Shown: positions 1 through 12,228 of the stretch, in pieces
Layout: each line of letters starts with the position of its first letter
How positions within the stretch are numbered: position 1 is the first letter of the stretch
Origin: Spirogloea muscicola
Taxonomy: Eukaryota; Streptophyta; Zygnematophyceae; Spirogloeales; Spirogloeaceae
DNA length: 64,000 nucleotides
NCBI GenBank assembly: GCA_009602725.1
Contig: WELB01000167.1
Coordinates: 66,239 to 130,238 of the forward strand
Direction: 5' to 3'
Notes under the pieces: generated by a model
Told to the model about the DNA's origin: nothing
The model's database searches: none
The model's input: only the letters and a program-made list of their open reading frames with translations
Translations under genes and position numbers: made by a program

Positions 1-298
1 CATGCCGCGGCCGCGGCCGCGGCGCCGCGGGCGGGGACGAGGGCGGGCCCGGGAGCTGGGGCGCCCCGGGATCCGAGCCTGCGCCGGATACGATCGACCC
101 AGGCCTTGCTCCACCATAACACAGAGTATTTGGAGCCACTCTTCTCCCAGACACGAAGAAAGCCTACACAGATGCGGGAGAACCACTCCAGGATCCGTGG
201 ATCCCGAGAACCCCCAAGGCTGCGTCGTTGAACGCGACGGTAGCTTCGCCGCGCCGTCCCGTTCCGACCACAAGAACGGGTGCGCGGGGAAAGCACCG

Positions 299-382
299 CC
301 ACGTAAAGCTGCACTGACTCGGCGTGACGTGGTCTCCGCCTGCCACGTCCTCGGCCGGCGGCCGCCTCAGCGCGCCACGTGG
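299..382. promoter_or_regulatory. Cluster of ACGT-core (G-box-like) elements upstream of the aldo-keto reductase gene
   Basis: Four ACGT cores lie within about 215 bases of the reductase start codon: CCACGTAA (299-306), TGACGTGG (325-332), GCCACGTCC (342-350) and a perfect palindromic G-box CCACGTGG (375-382). In plants such cores bind bZIP and bHLH factors and are common in stress-responsive promoters, which would suit a stress-type aldo-keto reductase. The motifs are seen directly. Their use as regulatory sites is inference. Confidence 0.4.
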
Positions 383-465
383 CAGTATCGCCAGCTCAGC
401 TCCAGAGCTTCCCCTCTCGCGACTCCACGAAATCCGGAACTAGCTCAACTTCGCTTCAGCCCGCC

Positions 466-468
466 CCT

Positions 469-512
<44 letters not shown>
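466..512 (+). repeat. (GCC)n triplet run directly before the reductase ATG
   Basis: About fifteen uninterrupted GCC units run straight into the start codon, giving a GCCGCCATGG start context. The run is in the presumed 5' leader. Similar runs sit next to the starts at 8055, 14085 and 26653. Confidence 0.8.
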
Positions 513-513
<1 letters not shown>

Positions 514-2990
514 TGGCGTCGCAGCAGGTGTACTTCGACCTGAACACCGGCGCCAAGATCCCGGCCGTCGGCTTGGGGACGTGGAAATCCGAGCCCGGGA
601 AGGTCGGCGAGGCCGTCCTCGCCGCGCTCGAGGTGCGCCGCCCGCCTCGCTGACCCTGGCCAGCCTGCCGTTCGTTCTATTGCGGCCCTGGCTCTAGCCA
701 AGCCGTAACCGTCGACCCTGGACCAGGCCAGGAGCTGGCCTCCTTGCGGGAGTGGCGCGAAGCCGTTGCTCCTTGACGGTGGATTACTTCTGCTCAGGGA
801 CTCTACAGGCGAGGGGAACCGATTACTCTGGTTGAGTCCCAGCTTGTGGTCTACACAGCTGACTGCAAGTTGTTCTTCACTCCCCGCTTCAGGCCGGCTA
901 TCGGCACATCGACTGTGCAGCCATTTATGGCAACGAGGCAGAGGTGTGACCAGCGATCCTTGGAATCACTTCATGAGCGTCTGCTTGCTACTTAGTTGCA
1001 TATATCTATCGCCAGATCACTATCGTCAGTACTTGACTCTCAGTACTTGAGTCAAGTTGATTTGCATGCCAGCCAGCCATGCGAGCACCTCGTAATCAGT
1101 CAGAGGCTCTGCAGGTTGGCGAAGCACTGCACACAGCCTTCTCCAAGGGCATCGTGAAGCGGGAGGACATCTTTGTGACGTCCAAGCTCTGGCGAGTTGC
1201 CACACCCTGCCTTGTTGTCTGCAGCTGCGCTGCTTATCGACCAAGAAATAGGATCGCACTGCTGCATCATTGCAGCAAAGATTTGCGCTGAACCAGGTAA
1301 CCACTTAAGCTGATAGCACAAAACCCCCCCCAGCAACATCAGCAGCATGTATGAATCTATTGCTACTTTGGTCCTGCTTTGGTTGCTGTTCAGGCCGACA
1401 AATTTTGACCCTAAGGATGCCGAAGACGCCATCCACAAGACCCTCAAGGATCTGCAACTGGACTACCTGGACCTCTACCTTGTAAGCTCTGCAGCAGTGC
1501 CCCAGCTCCTCCTTTCACTTCAAAGTCTGGCACAGCTTCTGATTAGAGACCTCCTTGTTTACTACTGTGCACAGCTCAAGCAAGCTTTTGACACGCTGTT
1601 ATTCTGCTTACCACAGGCATTTGAAGAAAATTTGCAGCGTGCTGACGGATTTGGCATTGATAACTCCTATTGCAGACGCATATTCCAGTGCAGCTCAAGA
1701 AGAATGGCAGTATGCAGGCCTCCGACACACTGCCCTGGGACAAGATCTCCACCTGGCGGGCAATGGAGTCCTTCCACCAGAAGGGCCTGGCCCGCGCCAT
1801 TGGCGTCAGCAACTTCAGCGTGAAGAAGCTGGAGCACCTATATAGCCTCCAGTGTCAAGTGAAGCCTGCTGTTAACCAGGTCTGCCTTCAGCTAGCACTT
1901 CGACGCAGCGATGCGCAGCTATAATGAGGAACATGGAATAGTTCTCCCTCTGCCCTCTTGTTGACTGGATTTGTCGGGCCTTGCCAGGTTGAGCTCCATC
2001 CAGTGTGGCGCAATGACAAGCTGGTCAACTTCTGCAAGCAGCACAATGTCCACGTCACGGTATGTAAAGCATCGTTCATGTTTCTCATATAACAGTCCAA
2101 GCAGTATGATGACAGAGAGGATGGATAATGTGCGATGATGTGGCAAGAATGGGCCCATGTCATGTTAATGGGAGGAGTCAAACATGCCAGATATGCAGGA
2201 AAGTGCTCACCTATAGCATCTGGATGGTAGTGGCGAGACCTCTTTGTTGACGATCATGTTTGACATCAACATCAACTTGACCACATGGCACCACTGCTGC
2301 ATGATGCTCGTGGCAGGCCTACTCTCCTTTAGGATCAAAGGACAGGCCAAAGAACTCCGAGAACAAGGAGATTGTTGAGCTACTGGACCATGACACAGTC
2401 AAGGAGGTTAGCAACTTCTGTGAAGTGCTGCTCAAGGCCAAACCTAGTGGTCATGTTTACAGTGGGGATGTGACTGTATGAAATCTACTCTGTCAAGCCA
2501 CATTGACTTATCTACCAGCATGCAATTACCAGTCATTCTAGCAGCAAGTGCTATTATGACATCCTCCATAACCACTTGCAGGTTGCCGAGAAGGTTGGCA
2601 AGTCGCCTGGCCAGGTGGTGCTGCGGTGGGGCGTCCAACGGGGCACGAGCGTGCTACCCAAGAGCACCAACCCGGAGCGCATCAAGCAGAATTTGGACCT
2701 CTTCAGCTTTGAGTTGTCGCAGGAGGACATGCAGAAGCTCAGCAGCATTGAGCCTCAGGTTTGTTCGACAACAAATTCCAGCAGCTGAGTCTGTACTTTA
2801 CTGTGTCATCTGCTCTTGGTTTAGCTATTACTTTCTATGCTTGAGTGAAAATTGGAGCAGCATCGGGTTTGACGGACCTGCTTACTTGATGTTCTCTGAA
2901 CAGGCGCGCATTTTGGACTTTGATGGCATGTGGGTGGGTGATGGTAAGCCCGTGCCCAATATGAAGGAAATGTGGGATGGGGAGATGTAA
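513..2990 (+). CDS. Aldo-keto reductase (plant AKR4-like), NADPH-dependent
   Basis: The enzyme should reduce aldehydes and ketones with NADPH in the cytosol, acting as a single TIM barrel. I read nine exons: 513-632, 893-943, 1115-1191, 1394-1481, 1676-1879, 1988-2059, 2317-2406, 2582-2758 and 2904-2990. They give 321 residues, normal for the family (about 310-325). The catalytic tetrad is present: Asp and Tyr in [12 protein letters not shown], Lys in VTSKLW, His in THIPV. Other family marks are GLGTW, AIGVSNF, AYSPLGS and the cofactor motif [14 protein letters not shown]. The ATG at 513 opens the conserved N-terminus right after a GCC run. All introns are GT-AG except intron 3 (1192-1393), which fits only as GC-AG. 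Substrate cannot be told from sequence. Confidence 0.95.
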
Positions 2991-4760
2991 GCAAACCCAG
3001 GGCTTAATGCAGCTAGCTTGGCAAGCCTCCTTTTTGACCGCAGATACTTCCCCTGATAGTGAATAGTACTCAAATGTGCATGCACGTTGCATGGACAGAC
3101 AACACCCCAAAGAACCTCAAGAATGTACAAGATCAAACAGCAAATGAAATCTTAGCTATGCTGGGTCATGCGATATTCGCTTTTTTGCTCATTGATTTCA
3201 ATGCGACAAGGATGGTAGAGTGGGCTCCTGTGGACAGAAATACATGACCAATTGACCACACACACGCATGGCCAAGCGAAGCAAGCAACTGTCATATGGA
3301 CAACTCTCGAGGATACTGGCAAAGTCAACCGTTACAGACGGCAAAGCCTACCTTTGTTTTCCTGGATCCAGGTGCACAACCATGAATGGGTTGGCACTTT
3401 GCCATACAGCTTAGCAAGTAGGATAAGATGATGTGGTGTACAAATAATGTAAGGATCAAGACAGTAAGCGAGATGGCACGGTCCGTGTTGCTGGATCCTC
3501 CTGATGGCTTTTGCTCTTTTGCAAGGCGCCCTTGCTTATCATGGTGAACGTTGATGAACTGCATATAGCAACCTTCAGTGTGGTCGATGTGCAATCACTG
3601 GGGCAGACATGCAAAGAATCTAATCTAATGGAATCTAATAATCTATCCTATTGAACACGGTTAGAATTTGGCACAGACTACTATGCAGAATTTGCACTGT
3701 GTAGACCTGGCTGGCAAAGTCAGGCGCATGTGCTACCTCTACTGAATGGGTAGAGCCCTGATAATATTCTGGCTAATATTGGTATGATTGATCAATGTTG
3801 AGCATTGATTGTTTTGACCCGGTGAGCAACCAACCAGTAAATGATATCATAAAGAAAGATTTGAATAGAAACTTGTAACCCTGTTGTGCGTTGAAATCGA
3901 GAGCAGGGAAAGCTACGACGAAGATTGACGCCCCTCGTGGGACTTGAGGCGGCTGAGGTGTTGCAACGTTGACTACCAGTGCAAAGTGCAAAGAAGAGGT
4001 TGGCTTCCATTTCCATGACCGAGGAAGTACCCCAACTAATGCACTTTGTGAAGTCGATGCGCGATGTCTGATATCCCTCCCTAGACCTGGAGTAGCTGGA
4101 TGTGGCAAAGCACTGAATGCACGCACAGGCGGCCAACCATGTGTTACTCAGCACAGTATTGTGCAGCAAAAGGCGTGATCTGCTAAACTTCTCTCTTCTA
4201 TACATACTCCACCACTGCTGCAGAGTTCAGTATGAAGTTGGGGTGTTTGTCCTCATGACTTGCCTGGATGCTTACCCATCTTCTCAGCCTATGCCAGGAC
4301 TGGCAACCTGTGGGGCTTTGGAGGGGAGGGGATCAGCAGTTCCGTCCAGAATAACTGCGACTTGGCCAGATACTTTAAGTTTTGCGTATATATCCTGCGT
4401 TGGTCACTTTCTTACAAGCTACTGTCCTTACTACTTCTTACTTTCACATTTCGCTTGGCTTGCACCGCCGGCCCTGTGAATATCACAGCTTATGCTTCTA
4501 GTCTGGCCTGTCGTCGTGTTGATGGCAGTTGACATCCTGTGGCTTGACAACTCCTTCAGTACCCTGTCGGCCTTTTTTATTTCTCTGCTTACCGAAACAA
4601 TTAGCAGTGGCCATGTCAAAAAATCTGTAGCTCTGAGCTAGGCCAGGGCCACAGCGATTGCTCATTGTATGCATTCTCAACACTTTCAACACTGAAGTGG
4701 CAATTAGAGTAATCAGTCGATAATGAATCACCCTCTGTGGCCTGAAGTGCTGTGGCAATG
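2991..4760. other. Convergent intergenic stretch, nothing recognised
   Basis: This 1.8 kb lies between the 3' end of the plus-strand reductase and the 3' end of the minus-strand YchF gene. Short open frames exist on both strands, but none resembles a known protein or splices convincingly to a neighbour. It probably holds both 3' UTRs. Confidence 0.6.
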
Positions 4761-7700
4761 TCACACGTTGAAACGGAAAAGCATGACATCACCCTCTTGC
4801 ACAATGTACTCTTTTCCCTCGGCCCTGACCTGAACCGAAGAACACGATGGCCCGTCAGTGTCACAGTGAGAGGTGTTTGCCGCGAACCAGCTTGTGAGAC
4901 CTTTACGGCCTTGCTTCGCTCGCACTATATCAGTGCCACTTGTTAAATGCAAACATGTCATGACAACCACACAGTTGAAGCGGAACAGTGTCATTGTTGA
5001 TGCTTTGTGTTGCTCGCAGGCCCTGCCTAGTAGGGCTCCTCTTAACCAGGTAATGGTGCAGCAAGTACCAGCCCTTTGTCCTTGGCAGCCCCATAGGAAC
5101 CGCAAGTGACGAAATCGTCGTATGCGACCTGTAAGATCACAGATGCAGCAGCTTGATAGCCAAGAGTCAGACAGCCTAAGCATCCCTCGTACTCAGTCTT
5201 AAGCTTGATAGTACAAGCCTACTTGATTGACAAGTCCACATGCATAAGCCATGGATCTTCCAAAGGCTTTCTTGGTCCTCCTTCAGCAAGGCAGGAGCCA
5301 CAAACCGTCTCAGCTCTGATGAAACCGCGCTCAAAGTCGCTATGGATGACTCCTGCTGCCTGCGGAGCCGTCATGCCTGCAACCAGCAGCAGAGACACAA
5401 TTGCACTACAGCATATTTCAGCTTCCACAGGCTGGGTAAATGTGAACTTTGCCCTGCCCACAGTATCTCCTGTGCTTTCTGATAAGCTGTTGAGCAACCG
5501 ACCAGTCTGCTAAGCACTTCAACCAAGGGGCTGGCCTCAGTAAAGTATATCAACTAATGTGAGCAGTCCTCGCTGGTGCATTCGGCGAGCTATGACAAGC
5601 TCAACCATAAACCTCAAACCCTTGCCACAGTCAAAATTGAGCTGCAAAATCAATACCAAGCACAAGTATACCTGCGTTGATAGTCCACGCCCTTGTTTCC
5701 TGCGAGCCGCTCAGCTACTAATCAGCCCAGCACAACAACACATATACAATCATATTCTACTGCAGCACCAGCGTTTGTGGTGATATTGCAATTATGTCCA
5801 CAAAGTAGCGAAAGCCAACCTTCTCTCCACAGGTGAAGTAGGTGCGTAGACCGAGGAGGTTGTAAGTTGCACGGACAAGGGCACCTAGGCCGCCCTCAGC
5901 AATGCCCAGCGACTCTAGATACTCCTTGCGCTCCTCGGGGGTCAGCTCCGTGAGCTCGGCCTCCACCTGCCACACTGGCCTTCGTGGCCATGTCATACTC
6001 GACTATGTCTTACTTATCTTGACCTCTGCACTGTAAGAAGGTGGTATGGGGTCCTAGCCTCCACCTGGGCTGAGACGATGACGCACTCGGCGCCGCCCTT
6101 GGCCGTGTACTCCCGGACGGCACACACATGCTCGTTGGTGTCGGGGTTTGCCATGTCGGACTCGGCCACATTGGCGGCGTACACCACTGGCTTCATGGTT
6201 AGCAGGCAAAGCTGCTTCACAATCGGCAGCTCCTCGTCATTCAGCGGCACTGCCCGTGCTGGTCGGCCATCAAGCAATGCAGCGGATATTCTTTGCAACG
6301 CCGCACTCTCTACCTCCTCCTGCAGTATATGGGCAATCAGAAATTGACAGCATCAGCGCCTGACGTATCTCCTCAATGCTATTATCTGTTACAATAATTA
6401 CACAGCTGACAGTGACAGAGTCATCCACTTCTTTCAGCAATGTTTATGATTAGTGCAACAAGCTACCAGCTGACGAGGTTCCACTGTGGCCAGCCTTTCT
6501 CCAGGCGCACTTGAACGATCCAACTTGACAGACTAGAATGCATCAAGCCCCCATCTGCTCCTCACATTGGGCCACATAAGACGGAGCTCAAGAGCTCACT
6601 CTTGCCCTGGCTTGCGGCTCCTTCGCCCGCCCCTTTCCCAACCGCTCTATTCTCTTCTCAATCTACCACACAAAGGCAAGCAAAGAGATGTTGCCTGAAG
6701 GTTACAATAGCAGACAAGTTCGGAACAGCAAAACATCAGCCGAAGGTAAGTAGATTTCTGGCGATTGCTAAGCCATTGTGAATCTCACCCAGCAGGACCA
6801 TTGGAGGAGGGAGGGGAGGTGGGGCCCACCTGGGAGAGGTCAGCGAGCGCAAGCTCCAAGTTGATGATGTCAATGTCTGCGACGGGGTCAACCTTGCCCA
6901 TCACGTGCACAATATCATCGTCGGCAAAGCAGCGCACCACCTGCAATCGAAGAACCTTCCAATGGGCCTCAGTGTTGCTGTCACCTCACCAGAAGCGGGG
7001 GACATAGCCTAGCAGCTTTTGCAGACGCTTGTGCGGGGCCAGAGCCGCCGCCAACTCAAGGAATATCATATCCTTGACGTTGATTAGCAGCAGATGCAAT
7101 GAAGTAATAGTGGCTTCTACAGAGCAGGGGGTTGCAATGCAGCCAGTTGGCGATCTCTGAAATGCTCGGCCCTGTACGTGCAGAGGTCTATGATGTTCTT
7201 AGCATAGGGCAACGCTTGAGGTCTCTGACGATTTTGATTCTGGAATCAAGAGTACAAGTTGATAAGCCAGCTCACCTGCACGATGGAGTCCACCTCGCGG
7301 ATGTGCGAGAGAAACTTGTTGCCCAAGCCCTGCGCCTCAGATTGTCGATTTAGCCGCCAAACCTATTTGCGAGATGAGAGTGCAGAGAAAACCCAAAACC
7401 CAAGTGGCGGGCGAGCTGACCTCGCCGGTGCTGGCGCCCTTGACGAGGCCGGCGATGTCGACAAACTCCACGGCGGTCGGCACAGTGCGCTGGGAGCGGC
7501 CGAGCTCCGAGAGCACCGGCAGGCGCGAGTCGGGCACCGCCACGACACCCACGTTCGGCTCGATCGTGCAGAATGGGAAGTTGGCCGCCTGCGCCTTACC
7601 ATTCTCCACCTGCGCAGGACGTCAGCGGCTTCGCTTTACCTTTGACTTTCGCTTCTGACTTTGGGTTGACCTTGACTTTGGCTCTAAGTGAGGCTTCAAC

Positions 7701-8055
7701 AAATAACACTTAACGAGTAACACAAGTAACTACCAAGCCCTGACTCCTTAAACCCCAGCCAGTGGAACCTGCACAGATGGACCTGCAGCCCAGGTCTCCT
7801 GAGGTGACTGACCCCTGCCTCCTTGACCCCTGGCCCATGGCTGTCGGATTGCGCACCCGCCAGTGCCAATCCTGTACCCTTGAAGCCCGGACAGGCTCTG
7901 GACAACGCGCCGATTCGAGAGCGAACTGCACGGACACAGGGCTGGCAGCGGCGGCGGCGGCGGCAGCGGCAGCGGCGGCGGCGGCTGACCAGGGCGTTGA
8001 AGAGCGTGGACTTGCCGACGTTGGGCAGGCCCACGATGCCGGTGCGCAGGTTCAT
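4761..8055 (-). CDS. EngD: YchF/EngD family (Obg-related) P-loop NTPase, bacterial/plastid type
   Basis: YchF proteins are translation-associated NTPases that bind ribosomes and act in stress responses. The sequence is closest in memory to the bacterial-type plant protein EngD-2, thought to be plastid-targeted, and not to cytosolic OLA1. Eleven exons on the minus strand read 8055-7990, 7609-7421, 7329-7276, 6940-6830, 6662-6600, 6319-6065, 5966-5820, 5699-5672, 5376-5306, 5128-5069 and 4829-4761. They give 370 residues, against about 363 in bacteria. Visible marks are the P-loop [28 protein letters not shown], and the C-terminal TGS-like [30 protein letters not shown] and [14 protein letters not shown]. 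Exon 8 is only 28 bases. The start at 8055 matches bacterial YchF; the frame stays open upstream through GC-rich sequence with one undetermined base (8100), so a transit peptide may begin earlier. Confidence 0.95.
5672..5699 (-). other. 28-base micro-exon of the YchF/EngD gene
   Basis: The block encodes ETRAWTINA plus the first base of the next codon. It is bounded by CAG before and GTATAC after on the minus strand. Its phases fit exactly between the exon ending in GEK and the one starting with the GMTAPQ block. Without it the conserved ETKAWT motif of the family would be missing. Confidence 0.9.
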
Positions 8056-8160
8056 GGTCGCGCCAGCGGCGCCGCCGCCGCCGCCGCCGCCGCTGAGCAN
8101 CGCCTGACGACACTCCCCCGTTCCCGGCCCGATGCCGGCGGCGGCGGCGGCGGCGGCGGC
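7944..8160. repeat. GCG/CCG triplet runs around the YchF first exon
   Basis: Imperfect GCG/GCC runs lie at about 7944-7985 (intron 1), 8071-8096 (just upstream of the ATG) and 8138-8165. One undetermined base at 8100 sits beside the middle run. They make upstream protein reading unreliable. Confidence 0.7.
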
Positions 8161-8811
8161 CGCGGCGCGGTCTGGCCGGTGAGAGCCAAGGAGCTGGCCC
8201 TGCGACGAGCAGTAGCGCGTTCGAACCCTGGCCACCGCAACCACCGGACTGCCAGTTTTTATGAACACCCTCAGTATGCACCTGGCTGGCTATCACAGCT
8301 TCTTACAGCTTACAGGCTTTGATCCACAGCCGCTCTTGTAACATCAGCAGCCGCATCCTTCTTCTGAGAGTGATCTGCTAAGCCCTCTGGTACTCGACAG
8401 GGCCGACGCAATCCGCGTCCACGCTGCGGGTCGTGCGGGCCAGTCCAATGCTCCAGGGGCCGGTGTACTACGTGACAGAATATGATGGACAACCGTCCAT
8501 AACAATCATCAAGAATGCCCGAAGCGGAGAGCCTAGTGGTGTCTCCAGTCTCAAGCATGAATGACCACCTCAGGTGGCAAGCCTTGCCACACAAGAGAGT
8601 GGGAAGCGCGCGGTACTACTGTTGATCTGGCTGAGCAGAGACTGACGAGACTTGCTGGCTGCTTCCTACTAGCCCTGTCTGGTGACAGATGCCAGCATAC
8701 AACCTCTCCCATTATACACGTACTTGTCTAGGCACCAGGAAAGGAAGTAGCTCAATGATGAATCATGCTGAAAGTAGAATGCTATAGGGCTGCAAATGTA
8801 ATGTCCTCGAA
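8056..8811. other. Spacer between CCS1 3' end and YchF 5' end
   Basis: Both genes run on the minus strand, so this 0.75 kb holds the CCS1 3' UTR and the YchF promoter and leader. Apart from triplet runs near 8100 I see no gene or repeat in it. Confidence 0.5.
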
Positions 8812-11441
8812 TCAACCATGCTTCTCCACCACAACTAAAGCTCCGCCCCTCTCGTTCTCGACTTGCACACCATTCCCGGGGCTGTTACTCGCGACCTCAG
8901 GGACAAGGTCGAGCAGGGCATCGAGGTCACGGCAGAATGTAAGCTTCGCCCGGTTGCTCTTGCCACCCACGTGCAGCGTGCCATCCTGCTGTAGCGCCCA
9001 GACCTGCAGAGCCGGTCATGGAGCAGGGAATAAGGTGGGGGAAACCCCTTATCCCCTGTGGCAGAGAGGCGCAAGATATGAGCAAGAAGAACAGTCCAAG
9101 CTCTTGATGGAGCTGCTCAATGTCACAGACCTGGGCGTGAGACAGGTAGCTGATGCACGTTGTGAGCATGAGCCCGCCAAAGCCAGCATAAACGAGCGGC
9201 ACGCCTGGGTCCATCTGCAACTCCAAGGTCTCAAAGCAGGTGATGTAGCTGGACTTGCCTTGTGCAGATCAGGCATACAGGCGCTTATGGGTCTGCTCGC
9301 TAAACTGCTGTCCTGAGCAGTCGCTGAGCACTTCTAGAGACATGTCTCATGGCTTCTCGGCGCAGACCAGGGACCCTGGCATGTCAGATTGAGCGTGCAG
9401 AAGCGAGCACAGGGTGGCCACCTTGAGCTCCAAACCAGTACTGCCGATAATGTCCTCAATCACAATTGTGGCGCCGTCAGCAGTGAGGGGCTTTTGCGAA
9501 CCCGCGCGCCGCACGCCTACAAATTCACCTTTTGAATCGTACACCACAACTGATTGCAGGTCCCTTGCCAGGATGGACCTGGAGGGGTAGCCACCGGCAC
9601 TTTAGCGAAGGATGCTGCTAAACCCTAGACATTGAGCACATTCCGTCAAACCTATCACAATCCGTGGGCTAAAAGGAGTGGCACAATAGCGATGCCCGTG
9701 CATTGACGCGGTGGCGGTGTGCCAAAGAACCTCACAGGCCGCGAGGCTTGGCCTGGCTGCCGCCCTCCAGCGGGAGGAACGTGCCAAAGAGCTTGAGGTC
9801 GCTGCCGGGCTGCAGGTTCGCCATGGGCAGGCGCAGCGAGCCGCCATCGCCCACGCGCACCTGAAACACAGAGCCTCCGGCAGCATTCAGGGAGGTTCTA
9901 AGACAGCCACCACGGAGAACACAGCAGCCGACATAAGCCCCGAACTCCAAACTTTGCAACTCCTCGCCCTCTGAACCTGAGTTGTACAGCCGGCTCCCGG
10001 GCCTAGGAGGGCGAGAACTTGCAATACCTGTATCGCTGAAATTGCCCAGTCGGTTTGGTACACAGTAATGCCTCCATACCGCAGCGGGTCGTTGACCGAG
10101 ATAGTCTTGCTCAGCACCTCAGCACCATCCAGGCTGACAAGCGCCAGGTCCGAGTGAAATTGCTCCACCTGCCACAAGGCCACAGAAATTCAGGTCACTG
10201 TGGACACGTGCACAACACCAGCTATGGGCCTGCATGCACGAGGACAGAAGGTGGACGCCTCTCTCACCTCCCCAGTCGGGCGGTAGTCGATGTAAAATCT
10301 GTTGACAAAGAGGCGGAGGTCCATGAGGCCTGGTGATGACGATGAGAGGGGGCCCTTGGAGACCAGCGCGTCGCCCAGGAAGAAGTCGAGGCCCTGTGGA
10401 GTCATGGAGGTCCCTTGGAAGCCGCCGAGGGCAGACAGTGTGCACCCGGCCATGGTGACCAGCAGCGCCGCGTGCACGCCGATGGGCGCCAGGCGCCCAG
10501 CGAGGCCACGGAAAGCATAGAGTGCGCCGCCTTGCACGAACACCTGTGCCAAATAGTGGCACACGAGGCTGGAGTCAGGCCCTGTCTACGACAGCTGCTG
10601 CTGCAGGAGCTCCTGGCGACGCCGACAGCGGGGGGGCAGCAGCGCCCACCTCAAACCCCTCAACCGAGAGCAAGGTTGCGAGGTCCTGGACGCGGCCCCC
10701 AGGCAGGACGTCGGCGAAGTCCAGCTTGGCAATGCCCTCGGGGCTGCGTGCGAACGCCCACCTGCACCTCCGCCACCGGGATGCCGTCAGCCGAAGGGGC
10801 CCCAACGAGGCGCTGCCGGAGCAACTTCGCGGGCGTCGGATGGCGCAGACACGGGTTCAAATCCTGTAAGGTACATAAAGAGTTCTATTCGATTTGATGT
10901 AATTTTTCCACATTCTCCAGCAGCGGCACGACGGCGGACCTGCGGGCGGCCTTGGCCATCGGGAGCTGCCGTGTAGCGGTGCAAGCGGCAAGGGAGGCGG
11001 CGAGCAGCGCCAGAAGGCCCACGAAGTACGGGGCGCTGTAAATGTGATCCAGCGCTAGCGCGCGGATGGCGGCCGCCGTGACCAGGCCGCCGCCGTCGGG
11101 GTAGCGCGCGGCGTAGTAGTCGGCGCTCTCGCCCTGCTCGATCACCGTGCCTGCGCAACGCCATGCCGCCAGCGCAGGAAGTGCCATCATCATGAATTGG
11201 GAATGGTGAGCCAGACTCCGCTAGAAGGCGCTTCTGTCCCGCCGGCGGCGCAGAAGCTGCCGTGAGGCCCGGGAGGCGGCGAAAATGCGGCGGCCATGGC
11301 GGCGGCGAGATGACAGGCGTGCTGCTCACCGAGTGCCGAGAGGCCCGCAATGGCGGCGAGCTCGCCGATGGCCAGCGGGAAGGAGGCCAGCCGTCGCACC
11401 GCCCCGCGCCACAGCGCGCGCGCCGCAGCCGCCGCCGCCGG
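8812..11441 (-). CDS. CCS1: CCS1, cytochrome c biogenesis protein of the plastid (ResB-like), 5' end in assembly gap
   Basis: CCS1 works with CcsA in the thylakoid membrane to carry haem to the lumen and attach it to cytochromes f and c6 (System II). Readable minus-strand exons are 11441-11330 (cut by the gap), 11150-10940, 10761-10650, 10543-10268, 10168-10028, 9860-9736, 9578-9422, 9214-9131 and 9003-8812. These give about 469 residues; known algal and plant proteins have roughly 550-610, so the start and transit peptide lie in the gap. Family marks are [29 protein letters not shown] (membrane span), [51 protein letters not shown] and [12 protein letters not shown]...[11 protein letters not shown] near the C-terminus. 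Phases match at every junction. Confidence 0.93.
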
Positions 11442-12228
11442 NNNNNNNNNNNNNNNNNNNNNNNNNNNNNNNNNNNNNNNNNNNNNNNNNNNNNNNNNNN
11501 NNNNNNNNNNNNNNNNNNNNNNNNNNNNNNNNNNNNNNNNNNNNNNNNNNNNNNNNNNNNNNNNNNNNNNNNNNNNNNNNNNNNNNNNNNNNNNNNNNNN
11601 NNNNNNNNNNNNNNNNNNNNNNNNNNNNNNNNNNNNNNNNNNNNNNNNNNNNNNNNNNNNNNNNNNNNNNNNNNNNNNNNNNNNNNNNNNNNNNNNNNNN
11701 NNNNNNNNNNNNNNNNNNNNNNNNNNNNNNNNNNNNNNNNNNNNNNNNNNNNNNNNNNNNNNNNNNNNNNNNNNNNNNNNNNNNNNNNNNNNNNNNNNNN
11801 NNNNNNNNNNNNNNNNNNNNNNNNNNNNNNNNNNNNNNNNNNNNNNNNNNNNNNNNNNNNNNNNNNNNNNNNNNNNNNNNNNNNNNNNNNNNNNNNNNNN
11901 NNNNNNNNNNNNNNNNNNNNNNNNNNNNNNNNNNNNNNNNNNNNNNNNNNNNNNNNNNNNNNNNNNNNNNNNNNNNNNNNNNNNNNNNNNNNNNNNNNNN
12001 NNNNNNNNNNNNNNNNNNNNNNNNNNNNNNNNNNNNNNNNNNNNNNNNNNNNNNNNNNNNNNNNNNNNNNNNNNNNNNNNNNNNNNNNNNNNNNNNNNNN
12101 NNNNNNNNNNNNNNNNNNNNNNNNNNNNNNNNNNNNNNNNNNNNNNNNNNNNNNNNNNNNNNNNNNNNNNNNNNNNNNNNNNNNNNNNNNNNNNNNNNNN
12201 NNNNNNNNNNNNNNNNNNNNNNNNNNNN
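11442..12228. other. Assembly gap (787 undetermined bases)
   Basis: A run of n with no sequence. It hides the 5' end of CCS1 and its promoter. On its right edge a LINE 3' UTR begins at once (12229), and CCG triplets sit on its left edge, so repeats probably caused the gap. Confidence 0.99.

Noticed and set aside
2-697. Open frame at the left edge with an Arg-rich run
   Set aside because: The Arg run is the GCC triplet tract read out of frame, and the frame overlaps the first exon of the aldo-keto reductase in the wrong phase.
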